Positions 8,782-16,151 of a stretch of 64,000 bases of DNA are shown piece after piece. Below the pieces are notes generated by a model, which worked only from the letters and a program-made list of their open reading frames with translations, did no database searches and was not told the DNA's origin. The DNA is from Marinobacter sp. GTDB taxonomy: Bacteria; Pseudomonadota; Gammaproteobacteria; Pseudomonadales; Oleiphilaceae. The position numbers and the translations under genes are program-made. Position 1 is the first letter of the stretch. Every line of letters starts with the position of its first letter. The stretch covers positions 42,600-106,599 of the forward strand of contig JACIZI010000010.1 in the NCBI GenBank assembly GCA_014359475.1, given 5' to 3'.

Positions 8782-9564
8782 TCAGCGGGGTGCCATGCGG
8801 ATGGCACCATCCAGGCGAACGCTTTCTCCATTGAAGTAACCGTTGGTCACCATCAGCTCAACAACCGAGGCAATCTCATCCGGCTCACCCAGTCGTTTCG
8901 GGAAAGGCACTGACGCTGCGAGCGCCTCCTTTACGTTATCCGGCAGTCCGTGCATCAAGGGAGTATTGATCAGCCCGGGCATGATGGTATTGACCCGCAC
9001 ACCTTCATTCATCAGGTCCCGGGCCATGGGCAGAGTCATGCCTACCACACCTGCCTTGGAGGCAGAATACGCCGCCTGGCCAACCTGTCCGTCCTGGGCG
9101 GCAACAGAGGAGATGTTGACAATGACGCCACGCTCACCATCTTCCATGCCATCCAGGGTCAGCATCCCGGCAGCGCTTTTGGCGGCACAGCGGAAACTGC
9201 CGATCAGATTGATCTGAATGATCTTTTCGAACTCAGACAGGGGAAAGTGCTTGATTTCACCTGTCTGCTTGTCTCGACTGGCGGTCTTGTGGGCGTTACC
9301 GGTACCAGCGCAATTCACCAGAATGCGCTCCTGACCGATGGCCGCACGGGATTTTTCCAGACCGGCATCAACGGCCTCGTCGGACGTCACGTCCACCTTG
9401 CAAAAGACACCACCCAACTCGGTCGCGATGGCTTCACCACGTTCCTCGTTGAAATCAAAAATCGCCACCTTGACACCGGAGGCCGCAAAGCGACGGGCCA
9501 CTGCCTCACCAATGCCGGACGCACCGCCGGTGATCACCGCATTGACAGAAGAATCGAGCTTCAT
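8782..9564 (-). CDS. Short-chain dehydrogenase, 3-hydroxyacyl-CoA dehydrogenase type II-like
   Basis: A 260-residue classical SDR. The Rossmann motif TGGASGIGEAVARRF lies at residues ~12-26, NAG is varied to NCAGTGNA, and the catalytic Ser-Tyr-Lys are in NISSVAAQDGQVGQAAYSASK. The long insertion after NCAG (HKTASRDKQTGEIKHFPL) and overall length match the HSD17B10 / 3-hydroxy-2-methylbutyryl-CoA dehydrogenase group, which oxidises 3-hydroxyacyl-CoA with NAD+. A ribosome site AAGGAAATG lies before the ATG. The gene stops 60 bases from the convergent esterase and is separated by ~130 bases from the acyl-CoA dehydrogenase gene upstream, so it may be the promoter-distal member of the catabolic cluster to its right. 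Confidence 0.85.
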   Translation of the reverse strand: MKLDSSVNAVITGGASGIGEAVARRFAASGVKVAIFDFNEERGEAIATELGGVFCKVDVTSDEAVDAGLEKSRAAIGQERILVNCAGTGNAHKTASRDKQTGEIKHFPLSEFEKIIQINLIGSFRCAAKSAAGMLTLDGMEDGERGVIVNISSVAAQDGQVGQAAYSASKAGVVGMTLPMARDLMNEGVRVNTIMPGLINTPLMHGLPDNVKEALAASVPFPKRLGEPDEIASVVELMVTNGYFNGESVRLDGAIRMAPR

Positions 9565-9697
9565 AACATTTCCTTATCTGTTCTATATCTGAATCTGATT
9601 TGTTTAGCCGGGAAGAGACGACACCCTGGCTGAACCCCGCAGACAGGTTAAATGCAGCCACCCGCAGGGTCCTTCGGTAGTCGCCCGGCTTCGCCCG

Positions 9698-10828
9698 TCA
9701 CTCCGCAGGGGTGGCAGCGAAGCGTCTCAGGTGGTACTCGCGGCTGCCGTAGAGAGAGCCGAAGGCGGAGAGCTGGCGAAAGTAATGGCCCACGTCGAGC
9801 TCTTCCGTCACACCGATGCCGCCGTGAAGCTGGACAGCCTGCTGGGCGACAAACTTGCTGGCCTGCCCCAGATAGGCCTTGGCTGCGGACACAGCGCGCC
9901 GTCTTACCGCGGGCTCAGTGCTTTCCACGCGCACACTGGACATCATCACCATCGAACGTGACTGCTCGACTTCGATGAACATATCCACCAGGCGATGCTG
10001 CAGCACCTGGAAACTGCCGATCGGCTTGTCGAACTGCTTACGCATCCGCAGATACTCCCGGGTGCGCTCAAGTAGTGCATTCATCGCGCCCAGAGCCTGA
10101 GCGCAGGTGGCAGCGGTGGCATGATCGAGTGCGACATCCAGGGGCGCAAAGCCTTTGCCAGTCTGGCCTATCATCGCATCAGCGCCGACCCGGAGCTGAT
10201 CGATCCGGATATCCGCTGCATAGCCGCCGCCCATCACAGGGTAGGGCTTGAGCTCGAGACCGGCGGATTGTGGATCAATGGCGAAAAGGCTGATCCCGTC
10301 CGCGTCATGATCGCCGCCGGAGGTGCGGGCGCTGACAATCAGAGTGGTCGCGTTGGGTGCGTTCAGCACGCATTGCTTGTGCCCGCTCAGCACATAGCCA
10401 TCGCCATCGGCTTGCGCGCGCGTGGTGCAGTAGGCCGGATCCTCGCGGGAATCAGGCTCCGCCCAGGCTACGGCAAACTGCGCCTTGCCTTCGGCCAGCT
10501 CGCCAAGCAGATCCGTATCCGCTTCACACAGGCTCAGCAGGCGGCCCGGCAGCACGGCACCGGCAATGTAGGGTTCCAGCACCATGCCGCTGCCCAGTGA
10601 CTCACAGATCTGTGACACGTCGAGCGCGCTACCGCCGAGTCCGCCGGCCTCTTCAGGCAGTGACAAGCCGAGCCATCCCAACTCTGCCATCTGCGACCAA
10701 AGCGTGGAATCACAATGGCCGGGAAGCTCAAGCGTGGATTTGTAGCGCTCGAAGCCATAGCCCTTGGTGGCAAACTTGTCCGCGCTTTCGCGTAGCATTT
10801 TCTGTTCTTGGGAATAAGAAAAGTCCAT
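9698..10828 (-). CDS. Acyl-CoA dehydrogenase, probable non-catalytic partner subunit
   Basis: A 376-residue acyl-CoA dehydrogenase-fold protein. It starts MDFSYSQEQKMLRESADKFA, has QAVQLHGGIGVTEELDVGHYFR (the FAD dimer-contact motif) and ends FGSLYGSREYHLRRFA. The Glu of the usual YEGT/LEGT motif is missing, replaced by SLYGSREYH. The adenine-contact segment TEPGAGSD is also not recognisable: the corresponding stretch reads AWAEPDSREDPAYC. Adjacent 376- and 384-residue genes of this type form alpha2beta2 enzymes in steroid and bile-acid side-chain degradation (ChsE1-ChsE2), where one partner lacks active-site residues. By analogy this would be the accessory subunit of the dehydrogenase encoded 25 bases upstream. 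Confidence 0.82.
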   Translation of the reverse strand: MDFSYSQEQKMLRESADKFATKGYGFERYKSTLELPGHCDSTLWSQMAELGWLGLSLPEEAGGLGGSALDVSQICESLGSGMVLEPYIAGAVLPGRLLSLCEADTDLLGELAEGKAQFAVAWAEPDSREDPAYCTTRAQADGDGYVLSGHKQCVLNAPNATTLIVSARTSGGDHDADGISLFAIDPQSAGLELKPYPVMGGGYAADIRIDQLRVGADAMIGQTGKGFAPLDVALDHATAATCAQALGAMNALLERTREYLRMRKQFDKPIGSFQVLQHRLVDMFIEVEQSRSMVMMSSVRVESTEPAVRRRAVSAAKAYLGQASKFVAQQAVQLHGGIGVTEELDVGHYFRQLSAFGSLYGSREYHLRRFAATPAE

Positions 10829-10853
10829 AACGGTGTCCTTGCGATTGTGCGCT

Positions 10854-12008
10854 TCAGAGCTGCAGCAGCAGCTTTGCCAGTACGTTTTTCTGAATTTCGT
10901 TGGTGCCGCCGTAGATTGAGCTTGCCCTCAGGAAGTTATAGCGCTGCGTGGCACCGGCAAACACCGGGTGCACGTCTTCAGCGGGAGAGAGCCAGGGCAG
11001 AGCACCGAGGCCGCCGAGCTCCATTTGCGCTTCGGAGATGGCCTGTTGCAGCTCGGTACCCTTGATCTTGAGCCCGGAGGACTCGCTACCGGGAGGCTGC
11101 CCCTTGGCGACGCGGTCAAGTGTACGCAGGTTGGTGTATTCAAGAGCCATCAGATCGACTTCCAGCGTAGCCAGGCGGCGCGTCACAACAGGGTCCTGGC
11201 TCAGCACCGGATCATCGGCCACGGCTTCATGCAGACGACCCATCTGATAGTAGCTGTCGGCCACGCCGGCGATGCTGGTCCGCTCGTGGGTGAGCAGGTA
11301 CTTGGCGATCGTCCAGCCCTGCCCTTCCTCGCCCACCAGGTTTTCCGCCGGGACGCGCACGTCGGTGAGGAAAACCTCGTTAAGGTGATGGTGCCCATCG
11401 ATAGTGGTGATCGGCCGGATCTCGATTCCCGGTGTGGCCATGTCGATCAGCAGGAACGAAATACCCTTCTGCTTTGGCCCGTCGTTACTGGTGCGGACCA
11501 GGCAGAATATAAAGTCGGCCCAGTGTGCCTGGGTCGTCCAGATCTTCTGGCCGTTGACAATGTAATGATCCCCTTCCCGTATGGCCCGGGTTTTGAGGGA
11601 GGCCAGGTCCGACCCTGCGCCTGGCTCTGAATAGCCCTGGCACCAGAATTCCTCGCCCCGCGCGATCGGCGGCAGATAGCGCTGCTTCTGCGCCTCATTG
11701 CCGTAGCGCATCAACACCGGCCCGAGCATGGACAGGCCGAACGGACCGCATGGCGGCGCACCGGCCAGAGCCCTCTCGGTGTCGAAGATGTACTGCTGGG
11801 TAGCGGTCCAGCCGGGGCCGCCGTACTCCTTGGGCCAGGTGTAGGCGAGCCACCCCTTGGCTCCGAGTTTGCGTTCCCAGGCAAACTGTGTCTCCTTATG
11901 GCTGGGAATGCCGATGGCCGGGCCCACCTGCTGCGGCACGTTGTCGCGCATCCAGGCACGGACCTCGGCACGAAACGCCTGGTCTTCGGGTGAAAAGTCA
12001 AGGTTCAT
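10854..12008 (-). CDS. Acyl-CoA dehydrogenase, probable catalytic subunit of a heteromeric enzyme
   Basis: A 384-residue acyl-CoA dehydrogenase with GYSEPGAGSDLASLKTRA (flavin/substrate loop), YIVNGQKIWTTQAHWADF and a C-terminal SIYGGTNEIQKNVLAKLLL. The position usually occupied by the catalytic Glu (Y-E-G-T) is Gly here. This is the rule in the FadE26/FadE28-like family, where the base lies earlier in the chain as in isovaleryl-CoA dehydrogenase. The ribosome site GGAGTTTCC precedes the ATG. The next dehydrogenase gene starts 25 bases after its stop, supporting a heteromeric pair. The substrate is probably a bulky or branched acyl-CoA; this is inference from family and cluster. Confidence 0.88.
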   Translation of the reverse strand: MNLDFSPEDQAFRAEVRAWMRDNVPQQVGPAIGIPSHKETQFAWERKLGAKGWLAYTWPKEYGGPGWTATQQYIFDTERALAGAPPCGPFGLSMLGPVLMRYGNEAQKQRYLPPIARGEEFWCQGYSEPGAGSDLASLKTRAIREGDHYIVNGQKIWTTQAHWADFIFCLVRTSNDGPKQKGISFLLIDMATPGIEIRPITTIDGHHHLNEVFLTDVRVPAENLVGEEGQGWTIAKYLLTHERTSIAGVADSYYQMGRLHEAVADDPVLSQDPVVTRRLATLEVDLMALEYTNLRTLDRVAKGQPPGSESSGLKIKGTELQQAISEAQMELGGLGALPWLSPAEDVHPVFAGATQRYNFLRASSIYGGTNEIQKNVLAKLLLQL

Positions 12009-12046
12009 GGAAACTCCTTTTTTAACATAGTGAATAGCGCAGGCCT

Positions 12047-12934
12047 TCAGCTTACCGCGGGCAGCTTACGGCGCAGAAAGTCAATAACGGCATTACTGAA
12101 CACATCGTTGCGGTCGCCGGCAACCATGTGGCCGGCATCCTGCACATCAAACAACTCGGCATGCGGGATCAGTTTCTGCAGCTCCCGCGCGCCTTCTGCA
12201 CTGACCACGTCGCTCGATCCGCCCCGAACCAGCAGGGTCGGAATGTGAACGCCCTGCGCGGCCTGCTCGCGACGTTCCTGCTGTACCAGCGACTCGCCGG
12301 CGGAAGAACGCGTAGCATGATCAAGAAAGCGCGGATCCCAATGCCAGTACCAGCGCCCGTCGTCACGCTGCCGCAGGTTCTTGCGCAAACCGGCTGTCCT
12401 GCGCGCCTTGCGATGCGGGTTGTAGGCAGCCACGGCCTCCGCTGCCTCCTCGAGGCTGGCGAAGCCGTCGGTATGGGCGCTCATAAAATCCAGCACCCGT
12501 GCCACCCCTTCCGGCTCAAGCCGGGTGGCGATATCGACCAGCACCAGGGCGCGCGCGAAATCAGGCGGCCCCTCGCCGATGGCCAGCAAGGAGGTCAGGC
12601 CGCCCATTGAGGCTCCGACCAGCGCCGGCGGCGAATGGAGTGAGGCGCACACGCAAGCCAGATCGGCAACCAGCGCATCGCCGCTGTAGTCGCCGTCCGC
12701 TGCCCATTGACTGTCGCCGTGGCCCCGGGCATCCAGGGCGATGGCCAGATAACCCGCCTCTGCGAGCCGTAATGCGGTGCTGGCCCAGGCATGGTGTGTC
12801 TGGCCGCCACCATGCAGTAACAGGACAGGCGGGGCATCGCTCTCGCCGGCGGCCTCCGCCGCTATACGCAAGCCGCCGGCACCGGTGAACTCCAGTGGGC
12901 GCAGCGGAGAGGTATTCGGTTGGTTATAGTCCAT
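12047..12934 (-). CDS. Alpha/beta hydrolase
   Basis: A 295-residue hydrolase with the oxyanion loop LLHGGGQTHHAW, DARGHGDSQWAADGDYS, the nucleophile elbow LVGASMGGLTSLLAIG, and the catalytic His in VQDAGHMVAGDRNDVF. The probable acid is in LLVRGGSSDVVS. This matches epoxide hydrolase / carbon-carbon or ester hydrolase families; the precise reaction cannot be read. It lies 38 bases upstream of the acyl-CoA dehydrogenase pair and just downstream of a strong terminator at 12955-12985. It is therefore likely the first gene of a transcript carrying the dehydrogenases, possibly acting on a CoA thioester or lactone of the same substrate. Confidence 0.85.
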   Translation of the reverse strand: MDYNQPNTSPLRPLEFTGAGGLRIAAEAAGESDAPPVLLLHGGGQTHHAWASTALRLAEAGYLAIALDARGHGDSQWAADGDYSGDALVADLACVCASLHSPPALVGASMGGLTSLLAIGEGPPDFARALVLVDIATRLEPEGVARVLDFMSAHTDGFASLEEAAEAVAAYNPHRKARRTAGLRKNLRQRDDGRWYWHWDPRFLDHATRSSAGESLVQQERREQAAQGVHIPTLLVRGGSSDVVSAEGARELQKLIPHAELFDVQDAGHMVAGDRNDVFSNAVIDFLRRKLPAVS

Positions 12935-12954
12935 AATATCTCTTCAGCAAATCA

Positions 12955-12985
12955 GCAAAAAACCAGGCCGGCGGTGCCGGCCTGG
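12955..12985 (-). terminator. Rho-independent terminator after the ligase-thiolase-MaoC-SDR operon
   Basis: Perfect 10-bp inverted arms CCAGGCCGGC (12963-12972) and GCCGGCCTGG (12976-12985) with a three-base loop, followed on the minus strand by GGTTTTTTGC. It separates the 13146-17702 operon from the hydrolase/dehydrogenase genes, so these are at least partly independent transcripts. Confidence 0.8.
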
Positions 12986-13145
12986 GTCCACAGTGAGCGG
13001 TTCACCAACTCATGCAGGCACCACTCTTTCTTGCGGAGCCTGAATCCGGTGGCAATGAATGTTCAGTCGCCGTCGCGAAACACCAGGAACGCTTCGTTCA
13101 TCCGGAATGACAGATCCGGAGTCCGCTTCATGTTGTGCATGCCGC

Positions 13146-13970
13146 TTACATCGAGAAGCCGCCGCCGCAGATCAGTGTCTGACCGCTAACGTAGTTGGAC
13201 TCAGGTGTACAGAACAGGTACACGGCCCCGGCTGCCTCGGCCGGTGTGCCGCCGCGGCCCAGAGGCACCATGGCTTCCATATTCCTGAGCAGGTCCGGGT
13301 TGACCCCGACCTTGATCTTGCGACCTTCGATGTCAATGCTTTCGTCCGAACCGGCCATCGCCTCGGTGAGCCGCGTCTTGATCAGGCCAAAGGCCACGCA
13401 GTTGACGTTGATCTTATAGCGCCCCCATTCCTTGGCCATCGCCTTGGTCAGGCCGATGACTGCCGCCTTGCCGGCCGAGTAGTTGGCCTGACCGGCGTTA
13501 CCGCCGGTGCCGGCGAGCGAGGAGATGTTGACGACCTTGCGAAACACTTCACGCCCTTCACTTGCTTCCTTCTTGGCCTGCACGCGGAAATACTCGGCGG
13601 CGGCACGAAGGATCTGGAACGGCGCAGTCACATGCACATCCATAATGGCGTGCCACTGCTCGTCGGTCATCTTGTGGATGACATTGTCCCAGGTGTAGCC
13701 GGCGTTGTTGACAATGATGTCGAGGCCGCCCAGCTGTTCGATCGCCGTATTGACGAAACGCTCGGCGAAGCCGGACTCCGTCACGCTGCCGGCGCAGGCT
13801 ACGGCCTTGCCGCCCGCTGCCGTGATCGCCGCGACGGTTTCTTCCGCCGGGCCGGCATCGAGATCGTTGACGACGACACTCGCACCCTCAGAGGCGAGTT
13901 TCAGGGCAATTTCGCGGCCGATACCGCGTCCCGAGCCACTGACAATGGCTACTTTTCCTTGCAACTTCAT
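13146..13970 (-). CDS. Short-chain dehydrogenase, 3-hydroxyacyl-CoA / FabG-like
   Basis: A 274-residue SDR. The nucleotide-binding motif SGSGRGIGREIALKL lies near residue 11, then NNAGYTWD and the catalytic set NISSLAGTGGNAGQANYSAGK. It ends NYVSGQTLICGGGFSM, the usual FabG-type C-terminus. In the cluster it most likely oxidises the 3-hydroxyacyl-CoA made by the MaoC hydratases just upstream, feeding the thiolase. Ribosome site AAGGACTCAGC precedes the ATG; the MaoC stop codon is 44 bases away. Length is some 25 residues more than FabG, owing to an insertion around SIDIEGRKIKVGVNPD before the C-terminal region. Confidence 0.88.
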   Translation of the reverse strand: MKLQGKVAIVSGSGRGIGREIALKLASEGASVVVNDLDAGPAEETVAAITAAGGKAVACAGSVTESGFAERFVNTAIEQLGGLDIIVNNAGYTWDNVIHKMTDEQWHAIMDVHVTAPFQILRAAAEYFRVQAKKEASEGREVFRKVVNISSLAGTGGNAGQANYSAGKAAVIGLTKAMAKEWGRYKINVNCVAFGLIKTRLTEAMAGSDESIDIEGRKIKVGVNPDLLRNMEAMVPLGRGGTPAEAAGAVYLFCTPESNYVSGQTLICGGGFSM

Positions 13971-14014
13971 GCTGAGTCCTTGATTTTGTTGTATTGGAAT
14001 CTGAAAGGGGTGAT

Positions 14015-14434
14015 TCAGGCCAGTGCCACGAGCGCCTCGCCGGCCAGCTTGATTTCCCCCTTGTCATCAATCACGCCAATCTCCAGCCGGGCCAGCGCTT
14101 CACCGCCGCGCTCGGTGAGTTCGGCAATCTTGCCGGTGCAGGTCAGCCTGGCGCCGATCGGGGTAATCGCGGCAAACCGCACCGAAACGTGGCGCAGATG
14201 TGTCTGCGGGGCCCACTGGGTCAGGAAACGGCCAAGATACGCCATCGACAGCATGCCGTGAGCGAACACGTCCGGCATGCCGGCCGCCCTGGCGAAATCG
14301 ATGTCTATGTGGATCGGGTTGTGATCGCCCGAGGCTCCGGCAAACAACGCCAGCGTAGTGCGCGTGATGGGCGGGAGCTTCAGCGGTGGCAGTTCCTGGC
14401 CAACCCTGACTTCGTCACGATGAGGGATCTTCAT
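14015..14434 (-). CDS. MaoC-like hydratase, small subunit with the catalytic motif
   Basis: A 139-residue single hot-dog domain. The hydratase-2 motif is visible as LFAGASGDHNPIHIDIDFAR, with Asp and His of the D-x4-H dyad, followed by GMPDVFAHGMLSMAYLGRFL. Single-domain MaoC proteins usually work as dimers. Here the gene overlaps the next MaoC gene by four bases (ATGA), so a heteromer is likely, as with ChsH1-ChsH2 in steroid side-chain degradation. The reaction would be hydration of a trans-2-enoyl-CoA to the (R)- or (S)-3-hydroxyacyl-CoA. Confidence 0.87.
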   Translation of the reverse strand: MKIPHRDEVRVGQELPPLKLPPITRTTLALFAGASGDHNPIHIDIDFARAAGMPDVFAHGMLSMAYLGRFLTQWAPQTHLRHVSVRFAAITPIGARLTCTGKIAELTERGGEALARLEIGVIDDKGEIKLAGEALVALA

Positions 14435-14889
14435 GCCGACTTCTCCTGTGGGTTACGCACGACGAGGACGCTGCGGGCCTCGACGACGGTCTTGCCCTGG
14501 GCATCCCTGATCAGTGAATCCTTGACGATGAACTCCAGCGCGCCGCCCTTCTTGCTGTAAATGTCGCTGATTCTGGCCTCGACGCTGACAACGTCACCGG
14601 CACATACCGGCGCGTGGTAGGTAAAGCTCTGCTCGCCGTGCAGGATGCGTTCGATCGGCACACCAAGGGTTTCAAGCAGCGTTGTTGTCGTGCCCGCGTC
14701 GAAATCAGCGCCCATCAGAAAAGTGGGTGGTGCGGGCAGGCTGCGATAGCCTGCGGCCCTGGCGGCCTCCTCGTCGAGATACTCGGGGCGGGTCTCGCCG
14801 ATGGCCTCGGCAAAAAAACGCAGGCGCCCCTTTTCGACCTCGAAGGTGACGACTGGCAGTTGCAGGCCGATGTGTCGGGTATCAATCAT
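14431..14889 (-). CDS. MaoC-like protein, FAS1 dehydratase N-terminal type
   Basis: A 152-residue hot-dog-fold protein of the type related to the N-terminal half of double hot-dog hydratases. It begins MIDTRHIGLQLPVVTFEVEK and contains RFFAEAIGETRPEYLDEEAA, where the catalytic D-x4-H dyad of true hydratase 2 is absent. It then has LLETLGVPIERILHGEQSFT, typical of the substrate-binding partner. It overlaps its neighbour by four bases, so the products are translationally coupled, supporting a heteromeric hydratase with this chain as the non-catalytic, acyl-chain-binding half. GGAGAGCGAC lies before the ATG. Confidence 0.85.
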   Translation of the reverse strand: MIDTRHIGLQLPVVTFEVEKGRLRFFAEAIGETRPEYLDEEAARAAGYRSLPAPPTFLMGADFDAGTTTTLLETLGVPIERILHGEQSFTYHAPVCAGDVVSVEARISDIYSKKGGALEFIVKDSLIRDAQGKTVVEARSVLVVRNPQEKSA

Positions 14890-14921
14890 GTCGCTCTCCA
14901 GTCCAGGATGCCTGGTCCATG

Positions 14922-16103
14922 CTAGGATGCCTGGTACATGGTGACCACACAGGCACCGCCCAGGCCCAGATTATGCTGCAGGGCTACACGGGCACCGTCG
15001 ACCTGGCGCGCTTCAGCCTGGCCACGCAACTGCTGAACCAGCTCGGTGCACTGGGCCAGACCGGTGGCGCCCAGCGGGTGACCCTTGGACAGCAGGCCAC
15101 CGGAGGGATTGGTAACCACGCGCCCGCCGTAGGTGTTGTCGCCGTCCTCGACCATCTTCTCGCCGCCCCCTTCCGGTGCAAGCCCAAGCGCTTCGTAGGT
15201 CAACAGTTCGTTGGTGGCAAAGCAGTCATGCAACTCCACCACATCCACATCCCCGGGGCCAATGCCGGCGGCCTCGTAAACCTGGTTGGCTGCGGCGCGC
15301 GCCATGTCGCTGCCGACCAGCTGCATCATATTACGCGCCTCGAAAGTGCTCGGCGTGTCGGTAGTCATTGCCTGCGCAACGATGGTCACGCGCGCGTCCA
15401 GACCATGTTGCCTGGCGAAGGCCTCCGAGCAGACAATCGCAGCAGCAGCGCCGCAGGTGGGCGGACAGGCCATAAGGCGCGTCATGGGCCCGATCAGCAC
15501 GGGAGATGCCATGACATCTTCTACCGTCACTTCCTTGCGGAACAAGGCGACGGGGTTGTTCACAGCATGGCGGCTGGCCTTAGCGCGGATCTTTGCGAAC
15601 GTCTCGGCACGGGTGCCGTATTTATCCATGTGGGCCATGCCGGCGCCCCCGAAGTAGCGGATGGCCATGGGAGTGTCCGGATGACCCACCAGCTCGTTAC
15701 ACACCTGATCAAATGCTTCAAAGGGCGTGGGCCGATCGTCAAAATAGCTGCCCAGCGCGCCGGGCTTCATCTGCTCGAAGCCCAGCGCGATTACGCAGTC
15801 CGCAGCGCCGGAGGCCACCGCCTGACGTGCCAGAAAGAGGGCGGTCGAGCCGGTGGAGCAGTTGTTGTTGACGTTGACGACGGGAATGCCGGTCATTCCG
15901 ACCGGGTAAAGTGCCCGTTGGCCACAGGTGGAATCACCGTACACATACCCCACGTAGGCCTGCTGTACCTTGTCGTAGTCCAGGCCGGCGTCGGCCAGCG
16001 CGCGGCGCGCGGCTTCCGCGCCCATGTCATAATAGGGCGCGGAAGCGCCAGGCTTGGCAAAGGGCACCATACCCACGCCTGCAACAACGGCGGGATTTTT
16101 CAT
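14922..16103 (-). CDS. SCP2/Ltp-type thiolase (lipid-transfer acetyl-CoA acyltransferase)
   Basis: A 393-residue thiolase of the sterol-carrier-protein-x class. The nucleophilic Cys is in VNNNCSTGSTALFLARQAV. Other marks are ELHDCFATNELLTYE, which replaces the usual NEAF, and SKGHPLGATGLAQ near the C-terminus. This class cleaves branched or bulky 3-oxoacyl-CoA thioesters, and some members act as retro-aldolases with a separate DUF35 partner. No DUF35 gene is present in the window, so ordinary thiolysis is the simplest reading. Its position between the acyl-CoA ligase and the MaoC pair completes a beta-oxidation round within one operon. Confidence 0.9.
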   Translation of the reverse strand: MKNPAVVAGVGMVPFAKPGASAPYYDMGAEAARRALADAGLDYDKVQQAYVGYVYGDSTCGQRALYPVGMTGIPVVNVNNNCSTGSTALFLARQAVASGAADCVIALGFEQMKPGALGSYFDDRPTPFEAFDQVCNELVGHPDTPMAIRYFGGAGMAHMDKYGTRAETFAKIRAKASRHAVNNPVALFRKEVTVEDVMASPVLIGPMTRLMACPPTCGAAAAIVCSEAFARQHGLDARVTIVAQAMTTDTPSTFEARNMMQLVGSDMARAAANQVYEAAGIGPGDVDVVELHDCFATNELLTYEALGLAPEGGGEKMVEDGDNTYGGRVVTNPSGGLLSKGHPLGATGLAQCTELVQQLRGQAEARQVDGARVALQHNLGLGGACVVTMYQAS

Positions 16104-16151
16104 TGATTGTTCTCCATGCGGTAGTTGAAAACTGACGGTCAGATCGTCGCG

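Noticed and set aside
13060-13140. Short minus-strand frame (25 codons, MHNMKRTPDLSFRMNEAFLV...) between the SDR gene and the terminator
   Set aside because: No good ribosome site, too short, no family recognised; kept out of the gene list.
13059-14261. A long plus-strand frame across the SDR and MaoC genes
   Set aside because: It crosses the boundary of two well-supported minus-strand genes and has no domain.
14919-16106. A 395-codon open frame exactly opposite the SCP2-type thiolase
   Set aside because: The thiolase has all catalytic motifs and sits in an operon; the opposite frame is His/Gly/Val-rich nonsense typical of shadows.
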